Positions 8,463 to 18,119 of a DNA stretch of 64,000 nucleotides are shown one piece after another. Below the pieces are notes generated by a model. That model ran no database searches, was not told the DNA's origin, and saw only the letters and a list, made by a program, of their open reading frames with translations. Origin of the DNA: Elusimicrobiota bacterium (GTDB lineage Bacteria > Elusimicrobiota > Elusimicrobia > 2-02-FULL-39-32); assembly GCA_016180425.1 (NCBI GenBank), contig JACPBF010000002.1, forward strand, positions 62,001 to 126,000, written 5' to 3'. The position numbers and the translations under genes were made by a program. Each line of letters opens with the position of its first letter. Positions within the stretch are counted from its first letter, which is position 1.

Positions 8463-10793
8463 TTAATTAACTTCAAACCCGCTTTTTCTTAAACGCATCT
8501 GTATAAAAGTAAATATGAAAATAATGCCAAAAAGTATATAAGCTAAACTAGAGGCATAGCCTAATTCAAAAAATTTAAAGCCTTGGTTATACATGTAAAG
8601 CACAATGGACATGGTGGAGTTTAAAGGGCCGCCTTTTGTCATCACATAAGGCTCAGCAAAAAATTGCAAATAACCAATGGTGCTCATTATCACAACAAAA
8701 ACCATAATGCTTCTTAAACCCGGCAAGGTGACATGCAAAAAAAGCTGCCAGGCATTGGCGCCGTCTATTCTAGCGGATTCATACAGGGTTTCTGGAATGC
8801 TCTGTAATCCTGCTAGAAATATGATCATGTTATATCCAAAATTTTTCCAAGCAGCCATTAAAATTAAGGAAGCTAAAGCGGTCCGCGGATCCGCCAGCCA
8901 GTTGAATTCAGGCAAAGACATGCTTTTTAATATGTAATTAAGCAGCCCAAATTCTGGATTGTAGAGCCAGCGCCAAATCACAGCTACTGCCACAATCGTA
9001 GAAACCACAGGCACGAAATAAGCGGTTCTAAAAAATGTTTTAAGTTTTACGAATTTTTCGTTTAAGACAGTGGCGCAGAGCAAAGAGATCATTACTGTAA
9101 AAGGAACCCCAACGCCGGTAAAAAAAAGAGTGTTCCACAAAGATTTCCAGAAGATCGCGTCCTGAAAAACTTTTTTATAATTTCTTAAACCAATGAATCC
9201 AACGCTGGAGCGGTCCGCCAAACCATAGATATTCCAGTCCGTTAAACTAATGAAAAAAGAGGCAAGGATAGGGACAAAAAGAAAAAGAACTAAGATGGTA
9301 ACGCTGGGCGCAATAAAACAATATCCAGAGAAGGATCGTATTAAATTAAGGGAAAATGTTTTTTTAGATTCTAATCTGGGGATTTTGCGAGATTCTATGA
9401 ATCTGCTTTTAATAAAAAATTTATATTTCCAGAAGATAAAAAATGCAAGGATGCCAAAGAGCGTAAGAACAAAAAATGTTAAAGATTTTTTAATTCCACC
9501 TTTGCTAGATTTAGATTTAGAAAGAATGACCTCAATCTCTTTTTCCAAAGAACTTAGACTGTTTGAAACATTTCCATCCAAAATAGTTTGCCCTAAAATC
9601 ATCGCTTCTGTTCTGGTTTCTAAAGTATCAGCGATCTGCTCCCATTCAGGAAGTTGAGGAGGGCTTTGAGTGTCTTGCATCTGCTTTCCAAAAATCCTTA
9701 ACATGGGGTGATCTCTTAGTAAAGGATCTTCCCATGCAAGTTTTACCGCAGGCAGGCTTTTCATGATGCGGTGCCATTCTATTTGAATGTCGGGTCTAGA
9801 TAAAAATTCTACGAATTTCCAGGCTAACTCTTTCTTTTTTGAATCTTTAAATACCACTAAATTGCAGCCGCCAACAAAAGAAGTTCTTTTCTTTTTACCA
9901 GGCAACACCGCAACTCCCCATTTTCCATCTAACTCTGGCAGCTCTTTATGCACCAAGTCCACCATCCAAGGTCCTGAAATAAACATGGGATAAAAACCTG
10001 TGCGAAAAGCTTGAAAAATATCCATATCCGCAGCCCTGCCATGAGGGGTGAGATTTTCTTTAAAAAAACTCATGTAGTATTCTAGCGCTTCTTTAAATTC
10101 TGGTTGTGTAGGATGGAATACATCTCCTCCATTTTGCCAGACAAAGGGAAGAAAAACTCCCCAGCCGCGCACAGGCAAGGCGATGCCGTAACGATCTATT
10201 TTTTTATCCCCGTCTAAATCTTTAGTTAAAGCTCTTGAGGCTGCTTTAAATTCTTCCCAAGTTTTTGGCGCATCTAAAAACCCCGCTTCTTTTAAAAGAT
10301 CTTTTCTATAAAAAAGAACGCGTGTATCTACATACCAGGGCACGCCAACCACTTTTTTACCAACCACATTGGTATTCCAAGAACCTTCAAAAAAATTCTC
10401 CTTCTGAATGATTTTAGATTTCTGAATATAAGATTCCAGCGGTTCAAACGCATTGAGAGTGGCGAATTCCGCCATCCAAGTAGTGCCCATTTGCGATACA
10501 TCCGGAGGCAAACCTCCCACAACAGAGGTCAATAGTTTTTCATGCGCAGCATCCCAGGGAATTGCCTGAGTTTTGATCTCAACTCCTGGATTTTCCTGTT
10601 CAAATTTCCGAGCCATGATAGAAATTCTTAAACCCTCTTCTCCCATGGCCCAAACCGTAAGGGCTTTAGGGTTAGAAGAAATTAAACGAAGATTGGGTTT
10701 AGAAAAAAGCGCAGAGGGGCTAAAGGAAAGGAATAGGCAAAAAATTAGAAATGGTCTAAGATGTTTTAAAAAACTTTGTAAGGTTTTACCCAT
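8463..10793 (-). CDS. Fused sugar-binding protein / ABC permease (MalE-MalF type in one chain)
   Basis: A 776-residue chimera of two importer parts that are normally separate. Residues 1-32 are a signal or anchor segment. Residues about 43-425 are an extracellular solute-binding protein of family 1 (VWAMGEEGLRISIMARKFE, PKTWEEFKAASRALT, FISGPWMVD). A transmembrane linker (about 437-463) and a basic cytoplasmic segment lead into a complete MalF-type permease (about 485-776) with the EAA motif (YESARIDGANAWQLF). The extra membrane span gives a sensible topology: binding protein outside, permease N terminus inside. Its start overlaps the upstream TAA by one base (TAATG), and the partner permease follows within one base. 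It should deliver oligosaccharides from the periplasm to the cytoplasmic GH94 and GH35 enzymes. Fused binding proteins are well known in Opu-type importers but are unusual for CUT1 sugar systems. Confidence 0.9.
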   Translation of the reverse strand: MGKTLQSFLKHLRPFLIFCLFLSFSPSALFSKPNLRLISSNPKALTVWAMGEEGLRISIMARKFEQENPGVEIKTQAIPWDAAHEKLLTSVVGGLPPDVSQMGTTWMAEFATLNAFEPLESYIQKSKIIQKENFFEGSWNTNVVGKKVVGVPWYVDTRVLFYRKDLLKEAGFLDAPKTWEEFKAASRALTKDLDGDKKIDRYGIALPVRGWGVFLPFVWQNGGDVFHPTQPEFKEALEYYMSFFKENLTPHGRAADMDIFQAFRTGFYPMFISGPWMVDLVHKELPELDGKWGVAVLPGKKKRTSFVGGCNLVVFKDSKKKELAWKFVEFLSRPDIQIEWHRIMKSLPAVKLAWEDPLLRDHPMLRIFGKQMQDTQSPPQLPEWEQIADTLETRTEAMILGQTILDGNVSNSLSSLEKEIEVILSKSKSSKGGIKKSLTFFVLTLFGILAFFIFWKYKFFIKSRFIESRKIPRLESKKTFSLNLIRSFSGYCFIAPSVTILVLFLFVPILASFFISLTDWNIYGLADRSSVGFIGLRNYKKVFQDAIFWKSLWNTLFFTGVGVPFTVMISLLCATVLNEKFVKLKTFFRTAYFVPVVSTIVAVAVIWRWLYNPEFGLLNYILKSMSLPEFNWLADPRTALASLILMAAWKNFGYNMIIFLAGLQSIPETLYESARIDGANAWQLFLHVTLPGLRSIMVFVVIMSTIGYLQFFAEPYVMTKGGPLNSTMSIVLYMYNQGFKFFELGYASSLAYILFGIIFIFTFIQMRLRKSGFEVN

Positions 10794-13408
10794 TAGAAAT
10801 TAAATTCTATGCTTCCACGAACAAAATTGTCATCATAAGGAAATCCCTTGGGCTCAAAATCTGTGCTGCCAAAATGTGCAGTTCTAAATTCTCCTAAAAC
10901 TTTTAAGTTGGTCATTGGAAAATATTCCAGCTTGCCATAAAGCGCTTCAGTCACAAAAGTTTTCCCGCTTCCAGGATGTTCAATATCCTCTCTTTTTGGT
11001 TTAATAAAAAATGCGAGTTTTGGATTTATTTGTGTTCTTATGTAAAGCTCACTGACAATAACTTTTTCGTTTTTGTTATAAGCAACGGAAGTCCTGTTGC
11101 TGGTATAAACATATTCTTCCCTGCGAATTTCTTGGCTGAAAGCAATGTCCATTTTGTCAAAACCATAATAGCCAATTCCATAGTTTACGCGATTCCTAAA
11201 ATAAGAATCGTTTACATTGCGTTTAATTGTATCATATTCAAGCGACCCTACCAAACCTCTCCAGGATTCAACTGCCCTTATATTATGCCCTTTTTGATCA
11301 CTTTCTGAATCATCAAAAGAGATTGGGCTTTGACGGTAGCGAGGCTTAAAGTTTGTATCCACAGAACGAATTTCATAATTAATTTTAAGACCCGGAATGT
11401 AAATGGAATTTAGAGCAACGCGCCCTCTTCCCATAAAACCATCCACTTGTAATATGGGGTCTAAAAGGTTGCCAAAAACAGGATCAAAAGGGTTAGTTCT
11501 ATCCACTTGCGCTCTTTGCGTATAACGATTGTATCCAAAAGTGCCGCCAAAAGTTATTTTGTCATCCCAAAAAGCCCGATCTAAATCTAATGTATAAACC
11601 CAGTCGTTTTGAACTTCCTGTAATTGAAGATCTTTAGATTTCTGTAATGTCCCATCTTTTAAAACGCTTGCGTCATTAATTTTAGCGGTTTCTCTATAAT
11701 AAACAGTAATGCCGGAAAATCTAAATCCCTCCCAATAAAATTTTGCTCTGGAACCAATGGTAAAGGAATCAAATTTGTGTTTTAAAATAAAAGCATGATA
11801 ATTAATTCTATTTAGATCCCCCTCTACGCTTAATCCTTTAAATCCAAATACCGGCGAAAAAGTAAAAGGAGAATAATCAACAAAAAGATTACCTACAGTC
11901 ATCTGGGTAAGATAAGGTGAAATATTATTGGCAAAACCCTGAAGATTGACCTGCATTTCTCTTGAAGATTGAGTCACAGCAGTGCTGCCTGAAGCTGTGG
12001 ACTCCGCAATACTATACCGAGCTGCTTCGCCAAATTCTTGAGATTCCGCGGCAATTTCAAATTTCGCGCTATAGTTGCCTACCTTGCCATTAGCGATCAG
12101 TTTTCCAAAATGGTTCACTGTGCTTTTTTGTTCAGGAGCATTTAAAAACTCTGTAAAAAGTTGTCCATTAAATTCTATGTTGCCAATCCTTAATATTCGA
12201 ATTTTCTCTTTTTCCACAATTTTTGGAGGCTGGGCCCAGGCCTGAGCAATCGCTTCCCCAGTAACATAAAGATAGTCAACCTGAATTTTGCCTGCGGAAG
12301 TTTTTACGCCCGGCGAAGACTTTGAACCGCCCACGCTTATGATCGTAATTTCATAGCCCCTAATTTGATCTAAATCCAAAGCCTGATTTTTTTGTGTCCA
12401 TTTTTCTTCTTGCGTAAATTTTTTTATTGGCATTTCCATTAGATCCCACTGGCTTAGTTTTAAGATTTCCGAATCATCATAATTCCATCGTTCTCCATCC
12501 GCATCTATTAAGGAAAAGCGCAAGATATTCCCAGAGCCGTCTCCCTTCACCCACATTTTAATCGCATCAGCCCCTCGCCAATCTAAAGTCACCTCTTTTG
12601 CCTGCCACCTGGCGCTGACCCAGGATCCCCATCCCCTGGCAGTAGAAAGCGTGTAATCTAGGTCCATGGCAAAATCCCCTTCTTTTACTATTCTGGACGC
12701 GTTTAATTCTAAAGAGGATTCATCCCCAGTATAAACCAGATAAACATCCGTAGGGTTAGATCGTTCAAAACTATCCACCAGGACTTTATTGACCTGCACC
12801 ATGCTGCCTAACCCAATCCCTTCTTCAGAAGAGTCTGGAACCTCAAACTGAAAATCATCCAAAACAATAGTTCCTTCTCCAGACTGTTCATTAAAACCAA
12901 GATTTAAATTATCCATAGAGGTAAGATCCACCCCTTCAAATTCTTTTAAAGGTATTTTTACTTTTCTCCATTCTGTGCTCACATCAACAAAACGACTGAT
13001 CAAGAGTTTCTTTTCCGCATTCGCTTTATTTTTAATCCCAATTTCAAAATCCTCTCCCCCTTTTTCACCCTTAATATAAAAGGTAAGCCAAGTGTAGTCC
13101 TCTAAATTGATTCCTTTTAAAGAGAGTCCCCATCCTGCCCATCCTTCTTTCACCACATCATAATGAAGATTAACTACATTATGTCTTACCTCATCCGCTT
13201 CATTAATGGAAACTTGCAGCAATGTGCCTTTTTCATCCTTAAAAGAAAAAGCGCTTCCGCGCACATCATCGAAATTTTCCACACTTTCTGCTCTTGCATA
13301 AAGAAAACCATTTGAAATCCCTAAAATGAGAAAAAGAGTAAAAAAAGTAAGAAAAAAGTTTGTCGTCGCTCGTTGCCTCCAATGTCCTATGTTCAATATT
13401 GTTTTCAT
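10793..13408 (-). CDS. Carbohydrate-binding/outer-membrane beta-barrel fusion
   Basis: An 871-residue protein with a signal peptide (cleavage near residue 41), two CBM11/CIA30-like domains (about 42-190 and 207-383), and a long C-terminal region (about 400-871) of alternating amphipathic strands rich in aromatics. It ends in VRGSIEFNF; the terminal Phe is the usual signal for BamA-dependent outer-membrane insertion. I read it as an outer-membrane barrel with glycan-binding domains attached, possibly the pore that admits oligosaccharides, which would substitute for SusC/SusD of Bacteroidota. The ATG at 13408 has AAGGG about seven bases upstream. The next gene starts inside its stop codon. The barrel does not match a porin family I can name, so the transport role is inferred from architecture and neighbours. 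Confidence 0.75.
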   Translation of the reverse strand: MKTILNIGHWRQRATTNFFLTFFTLFLILGISNGFLYARAESVENFDDVRGSAFSFKDEKGTLLQVSINEADEVRHNVVNLHYDVVKEGWAGWGLSLKGINLEDYTWLTFYIKGEKGGEDFEIGIKNKANAEKKLLISRFVDVSTEWRKVKIPLKEFEGVDLTSMDNLNLGFNEQSGEGTIVLDDFQFEVPDSSEEGIGLGSMVQVNKVLVDSFERSNPTDVYLVYTGDESSLELNASRIVKEGDFAMDLDYTLSTARGWGSWVSARWQAKEVTLDWRGADAIKMWVKGDGSGNILRFSLIDADGERWNYDDSEILKLSQWDLMEMPIKKFTQEEKWTQKNQALDLDQIRGYEITIISVGGSKSSPGVKTSAGKIQVDYLYVTGEAIAQAWAQPPKIVEKEKIRILRIGNIEFNGQLFTEFLNAPEQKSTVNHFGKLIANGKVGNYSAKFEIAAESQEFGEAARYSIAESTASGSTAVTQSSREMQVNLQGFANNISPYLTQMTVGNLFVDYSPFTFSPVFGFKGLSVEGDLNRINYHAFILKHKFDSFTIGSRAKFYWEGFRFSGITVYYRETAKINDASVLKDGTLQKSKDLQLQEVQNDWVYTLDLDRAFWDDKITFGGTFGYNRYTQRAQVDRTNPFDPVFGNLLDPILQVDGFMGRGRVALNSIYIPGLKINYEIRSVDTNFKPRYRQSPISFDDSESDQKGHNIRAVESWRGLVGSLEYDTIKRNVNDSYFRNRVNYGIGYYGFDKMDIAFSQEIRREEYVYTSNRTSVAYNKNEKVIVSELYIRTQINPKLAFFIKPKREDIEHPGSGKTFVTEALYGKLEYFPMTNLKVLGEFRTAHFGSTDFEPKGFPYDDNFVRGSIEFNF

Positions 13409-13420
13409 TTTAAAGCCCTT

Positions 13421-15289
13421 TTAAATTTTTATTAAGTTTAAGATGCCTAACTGTATCTGCTCCATATTTTTTGGATTTTTAATAAAATGCCAGTTGAGTT
13501 TAGCTTCCCTAGTTTTATCTTCCAAATCCAGATCATGAAGCGCTATTGACATTCCTAAGGATATGGGTTCAAGAGAATTGAACTCATATCTTTGCCATAC
13601 GTTTTCCGCAAGAGATAAAGACAAAAATTTAAAAGAGATCGCTGCTTCTATTTGATAGCCTCCTGGAATTAATTTAGAGGCGATTTGAATTTCATCAGAT
13701 GCGGGCTTACGGTTTTGGAACCAAGCCCAGGTTTGCGGAGTTTTTTCAGGTCCAGAAGGAGCCAGACCAATTTGAAAATCATTTAAATTTCCCCAAAAAA
13801 AATTGTCATTATTTGGATCTATAAAAAGTTCAATCACGTCCGCAATGTAAATATATTTATTGGTCCTTAAACAAACCACCTCATTGTCTTTTACTTTTGC
13901 CGCAAAATAAAGATTTTTTTGATCAAACTGAAAAAAAATCTCATCTGAAAAATCATCCTCATTTGTAATTTTTCCTGATTCTAGATATTTTAGCCCATTT
14001 AAACGCAGGCTTTCAACGTTTTGCCATTCTGTAAGATTGCCATCTATCTCGATCTCATTCTTTATTGAGTAAGCTGGAAAAGTGGGCATGGTTTGAAAAA
14101 TAAATTCTACCCTGCGATTTTTTGCCCTGCCTTCTTCAGTCTCATTGGTGTCAACTGGTTTTTTTAGTCCCCAGCCATAAATCATAAGATGATCCGATTC
14201 CAATCTCTCAACCTCTGCTAAATATTTTTTAACGGTTTTGGCTCTATTTAAAGAAAGATTAAAATTATATTCTTCTCCTCCAACGCTGTCCGTGTGGCCA
14301 TGAATTTCAACGTAAAAATTGGGATGATCTTTAATCAATTGCGCTACTTTTCTTAAATTTTCAAATTCGCTATCTAAAATTATTGCTTTATTGGTTTCAA
14401 AAAGAATATAAGTTGTGACCATTACATTCTTTTCATCCCGACGCACTTCTAATTGCGCTGCTTTTGCAGCGCTCTCAATTTCTTCTTGTTCTCTTTGCAG
14501 CGCTTGATCTACTAAAGGAGAAAGAGTGTCTGGAATTTCCGCTAGAGGAGGGGGTTGGGGAATAGGATCTGGAGCAGGTTGGGATTGAGCAATCTCCAGA
14601 GATTCAAGATAATCATAATAGTCCTCAATTTCAATCATGCTGGTTGCAAAATAAAGTTCATCCAGGTAAAGGGTTCCTTTGCCTAAAGTTACATTAGAGT
14701 CAAATACAAAAACAATCTCTTGCAATTCTTTTAAATTAATCGTCGCGGCAAATTGGCGCAATGGAATAAAAAATCTTTTCCAATCCGATGTGATCCCATC
14801 CACATAGTAAGAAATAGATCTTTTATCATCTTTGAATTCTACTTTAAATTTTCGAGTGTATCCTTGAGCAGGATCTCCTCTAACTGAAAAAACAAAATAG
14901 CGGAAAGGCGTGGTATCCAATTTTTGTAAACCCATATAGATTCCGTTAAAAGCTATGGCATGAAACCCATGTTCTTGAGAGCTAATCCGTTCACGAGACT
15001 CAACATAGGTTTTCATGTAACTTTCCACATTGTAATTTACTTTTAAGGAAGCGCCTCTCTGCCCAAGATAGGTTTGCCCGTCATGCGCAATTTCACACCA
15101 TTGGCTGGTATCATTTGGGTTGCTTTTCCATGTGCCTATAGCGCCATTCCTTTTATTCATCATTTTTTTAATATTAAAATCATCCATAACTAAGATATCG
15201 CCTTTAGTTAAAGCTAAAAGAGGGTTTAAGAATCTTACTTCTAAAAGATTCAAAAATAAAATCAAGAAAAAAAATATTTTTTTAATCAT
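13421..15289 (-). CDS. CBM11-like / OmpA / CBM9 three-part envelope protein
   Basis: A 622-residue exported protein with three recognisable parts. After a signal peptide comes a CBM11/CIA30-like domain (about 33-220), a proline-rich linker (about 240-262), an OmpA-family peptidoglycan-binding domain (about 290-405; HGHTDSVGGEEYNFNLSLNR, GWGLKKPVDTNETEEGR, KNRRVEFIF), and finally a CBM9-like domain (about 415-622; DVIELFIDPNND, LNWHF) homologous to that of the glucanase at 2267-4243. The OmpA domain carries the Asp and Arg residues that bind diaminopimelate. The protein probably tethers carbohydrate-binding domains to the cell wall in the periplasm, keeping glycan near the importer. ATG at 15289 overlaps the upstream stop (ATGA). 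I know no standard name for this architecture. Confidence 0.85.
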   Translation of the reverse strand: MIKKIFFFLILFLNLLEVRFLNPLLALTKGDILVMDDFNIKKMMNKRNGAIGTWKSNPNDTSQWCEIAHDGQTYLGQRGASLKVNYNVESYMKTYVESRERISSQEHGFHAIAFNGIYMGLQKLDTTPFRYFVFSVRGDPAQGYTRKFKVEFKDDKRSISYYVDGITSDWKRFFIPLRQFAATINLKELQEIVFVFDSNVTLGKGTLYLDELYFATSMIEIEDYYDYLESLEIAQSQPAPDPIPQPPPLAEIPDTLSPLVDQALQREQEEIESAAKAAQLEVRRDEKNVMVTTYILFETNKAIILDSEFENLRKVAQLIKDHPNFYVEIHGHTDSVGGEEYNFNLSLNRAKTVKKYLAEVERLESDHLMIYGWGLKKPVDTNETEEGRAKNRRVEFIFQTMPTFPAYSIKNEIEIDGNLTEWQNVESLRLNGLKYLESGKITNEDDFSDEIFFQFDQKNLYFAAKVKDNEVVCLRTNKYIYIADVIELFIDPNNDNFFWGNLNDFQIGLAPSGPEKTPQTWAWFQNRKPASDEIQIASKLIPGGYQIEAAISFKFLSLSLAENVWQRYEFNSLEPISLGMSIALHDLDLEDKTREAKLNWHFIKNPKNMEQIQLGILNLIKI

Positions 15290-16203
15290 AATTTAAGAGT
15301 CAATGAATAGCTTAGAGTATCCCCTAACTTTTCTTCTCTTTCCCAGCCAAAATCTAACAGTAAAGATTTATATTTTAATCCTAAACCCCAGGCAAAGCGC
15401 AGCTCTTGTTCTCTTTCTACTCCTCCCAGCCTGATTTGCATCACGCGGTTAAAAAAGCCTTGTTCAATTCCAAGCCTATGGGTTTGGCGTGTTTGATCTT
15501 GCCATTCAACCTGGGCTCCTAATAAAGTATCTGGAAAGATTCTGCTGGAGACCCCTGCCCTAACTTGAATTGGCAGCCTTTCTTTAACCCCTGAATCCCA
15601 AGTAATCACGGTTCGATTGATGTCCTGAACACCAGCGCCTAACACTAGCCAAGGCTCTTTTAAAACATAGGTTAACCCTACATCTAAACCCATGCCGCTT
15701 GCGCCAATAGAACTATGAACCCTGTAATACTTGCCATTTAATCCTAAATAAAGGGGCTTAAAAAAGTGGGTGGCATAGGAGAAAACTAAAGTATTTTCTG
15801 AATAATCTAGAAAACTCGCTTCTCCAATGGTGTCTAAACGGTACCAGCTAAAAGCAACGCTTCCTTTGCCAACATTGGGTTGAAGGTATCCAGCTGTTAT
15901 ATGCCGAAGCAACCCTAAACCATAGAGATTTTTATATTCAGAATGCAATGTTTTTTCATTGACCAGAGCGATTCCGGAAGGATTCCAGAATATGGAAGAA
16001 TAATCTTCAGCCACAGCCACAAAACTTCCTCCCATGCCTTGAGCTCTTGCTCCCAACCCTTGGGATTCAAATACAGCGCCCTGTCCCACGTAAGGGATAA
16101 AAATAAATATAAAAAATAAAAGGAACAGTCGTAAAATACCATCTAGTCCGTTAGAAATGAATGGCTGTTTTGCGCAAGAATCTAAAAAAATTATCTTCTT
16201 CAC
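15286..16203 (-). CDS. PorV/PorQ-like outer-membrane beta-barrel protein
   Basis: A 305-residue outer-membrane barrel of the PorV/PorQ (FadL-superfamily) type. The N-terminal signature is distinct: LGARAQGMGGSFVAVAEDYS followed by FWNPSGIALV, which is the conserved plug region of this family. Strands with aromatic girdles follow to the end (SYSLTLKL). The start codon is GTG at 16203 in a GTGA overlap with the upstream gene; a hydrophobic export segment follows at about residues 24-43. In Bacteroidota, PorV shuttles type IX secretion cargo, and here the two preceding genes end in FlgD/gliding-type C-terminal domains. That makes a cargo-handling role tempting, but PorV-like proteins are also widespread in bacteria without a known type IX system, and no Sov/SprA or other core component lies in the window. 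Confidence 0.82.
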   Translation of the reverse strand: MKKIIFLDSCAKQPFISNGLDGILRLFLLFFIFIFIPYVGQGAVFESQGLGARAQGMGGSFVAVAEDYSSIFWNPSGIALVNEKTLHSEYKNLYGLGLLRHITAGYLQPNVGKGSVAFSWYRLDTIGEASFLDYSENTLVFSYATHFFKPLYLGLNGKYYRVHSSIGASGMGLDVGLTYVLKEPWLVLGAGVQDINRTVITWDSGVKERLPIQVRAGVSSRIFPDTLLGAQVEWQDQTRQTHRLGIEQGFFNRVMQIRLGGVEREQELRFAWGLGLKYKSLLLDFGWEREEKLGDTLSYSLTLKL

Positions 16204-18119
16204 TTTAAAACCCCTATGATCTGCCTTATAATATCTTTACGCTTGTCATTGGATTCAGCTTCTAAACGAAAAATATAAAGACCATTCAGCGCCTTTTCGT
16301 TTCCTGAATCTTTTCCATCCCAGCTTAAAGCATGTTCTCCAGCGCTTTGGGTTGGGGCAGCAACCATTTTAATTTCATTTCCACTTAAATCATAAATTCT
16401 TAAATTTACTTTGCTTTCAGCGTCCAATGAATAGATAAAGAAAACCTCGTCTTTAATTGAATCTCCATTAGGTGAAAAAGGGTTATTCACTGTGCGAATA
16501 CTGGTAATTAAATTTCCTGGACGGTTCTGATCCAGTTCACCGCCAGATTCCAATGCTTCTAAAGAGTCCACGGCAAAAGTACCGCTGCCTCCAGCGCCTT
16601 TGGCAACTGCGAATTCAACTTTTTTAATTTTTTTAAGATTTAGGCTAGAATCATCCCCAGCGCTAAAAAAAACAAGCTGGTCATAAGGAACAACCGCATT
16701 TTTCCAAACCCCGCTGGTGTTTGAGGCAATAAAAAATTTTTTAAACCATGTGGTGTTATCACTGTCTGTTAGTTTAAATTCTACATTGTTAGAAGAGTTA
16801 GTTCCTTTATACTGGAATTTAAGCGCGGAAAAGGGATAGATGGAATGATAAAATTGTTTTTCAATTAAAGCATATGGGGTTTCTGTAGGTTTAGAAGGTG
16901 AATTTGTAAAGTTGTAATTTAGCTGATAAACCCGGTTAGAAGCAGCTGAGTCTGGAACTGTAATGTCTGAAATCGCGGAAACAGATAAAGAAGCATCTGC
17001 ATGAGTACTGCTCTCCCAATTATTTGAGGGAAAATCCATATCCATCTCATCTATGGTCAGAAGAACTTTTGTCTCTTCTCCAACTCGAATAAAAGCAATA
17101 TCATCCAAATAGACGATTCCCGAGCCGCTATTAATTCCAGTATCTTTTTGAGCAAGCAGCGTAAAAACAGTGACGGTGCTAAAATTAACAGCAGTAAAAG
17201 AGGAAAGAGGAACACGCACTTCCTGAAAAGAGGTGGTAATGCCTGCGGATAGAAAAGTAGAAATGAAAAGTTCCGTTGTTCCTTGAGGACTTTCCAGCTT
17301 AAATTTTAAAACCTCTCCACCTGCTTCCCCTTTAATTTTAAACGAAAAATGGGTATTGTTTTGATAGTTTCTATCTCCCAATCCAATAGTGATGCCAGAA
17401 AAATTACCACTGCTTGGCTCATTATAAGTAACTTTCATTACTTTTTCCCCTCCTACAGTGGCATATTCTTTAACAACTGTTCCTCCAGTAGCAAAGGTTG
17501 TAGAATTTTGATTAAAAAGATTTGGATCAGCGCCATCATTAAAATCATCCACTAAATTATAGGTGCTCTTTAAAACCTCGATTTTATCTATCCAGACCTT
17601 TCCGGAAGTGCGGGGTCCTGTATCCTGGTTAACGCCAACAGCCAGCCTGGCCACCTTTTTATAATCAAATGAATTAGTGCCATCTCCAAAAAGCGCAAAA
17701 GCAGGAAATGGAAGATTGAGTGTTCTCCAAGTATTATCATCAAGTAAGGCAGCTTTATAGACTAGCTTATCGCATTTGGAAGTATCTGTGCTGTCTGAAT
17801 CAGTGAATTTAACTTCCAAAGTATTAGTGCTTCCAGTCGCTTTATAACGCAGGCGTATGGAGTTGCCAAGATCGCTTACAAAATCTCTTGAAGTATAATC
17901 TTTAGAAAAAACTGCCCAATTCCCAGTGCCTAAAGAATAGGTCATCTCTAAAGCATTGTTATTTACGCCTGTAATACCATTTAAACTTGCGCTGGAACCC
18001 GTGTCTGTGCTTGTACTAGCGGTCACTGTGGAGGTAGAAGAATAATCATCCAACATTAAGCTATGAGCTAAAGCTGGCAAAAAATTTAAAATAAAAAAAA
18101 TCCAAAATATTTTTTTCAT
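16200..18119 (-). CDS. Exported protein: three CBM11/CIA30-like domains plus FlgD-Ig-type C-terminal domain
   Basis: A 639-residue secreted protein. After the signal peptide (MKKIFWIFFILNFLPALAHS) there are three related beta-sandwich domains at about residues 22-187, 188-348 and 350-527. Each opens with an acidic [VL]DD/DEMD turn and closes with a [IV].[LI]D.I.[FVL] strand (KVWIDKIEVL, IVYLDDIAFI, TFAVDSLEAL). The C-terminal ~95 residues start NPFSPNGDSIKDE and contain YDLSGNEI and LSWDGKDSGN, typical of FlgD-Ig/gliding-motility C-terminal domains that act as outer-surface sorting signals in some phyla. There is no catalytic domain. Likely a surface glycan-binding protein. ATG 18119 overlaps the upstream stop (ATGA), and its own stop overlaps the GTG of the PorV-like gene, placing cargo-like and PorV-like genes side by side. 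Confidence 0.82.
   Translation of the reverse strand: MKKIFWIFFILNFLPALAHSLMLDDYSSTSTVTASTSTDTGSSASLNGITGVNNNALEMTYSLGTGNWAVFSKDYTSRDFVSDLGNSIRLRYKATGSTNTLEVKFTDSDSTDTSKCDKLVYKAALLDDNTWRTLNLPFPAFALFGDGTNSFDYKKVARLAVGVNQDTGPRTSGKVWIDKIEVLKSTYNLVDDFNDGADPNLFNQNSTTFATGGTVVKEYATVGGEKVMKVTYNEPSSGNFSGITIGLGDRNYQNNTHFSFKIKGEAGGEVLKFKLESPQGTTELFISTFLSAGITTSFQEVRVPLSSFTAVNFSTVTVFTLLAQKDTGINSGSGIVYLDDIAFIRVGEETKVLLTIDEMDMDFPSNNWESSTHADASLSVSAISDITVPDSAASNRVYQLNYNFTNSPSKPTETPYALIEKQFYHSIYPFSALKFQYKGTNSSNNVEFKLTDSDNTTWFKKFFIASNTSGVWKNAVVPYDQLVFFSAGDDSSLNLKKIKKVEFAVAKGAGGSGTFAVDSLEALESGGELDQNRPGNLITSIRTVNNPFSPNGDSIKDEVFFIYSLDAESKVNLRIYDLSGNEIKMVAAPTQSAGEHALSWDGKDSGNEKALNGLYIFRLEAESNDKRKDIIRQIIGVLK

Noticed and set aside
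8462-8476. TTG at 8476 as the start of the MalG-type permease
   Set aside because: It overlaps the preceding gene by 14 bases; ATG 8461 follows that stop by one base and gives a normal family N terminus.
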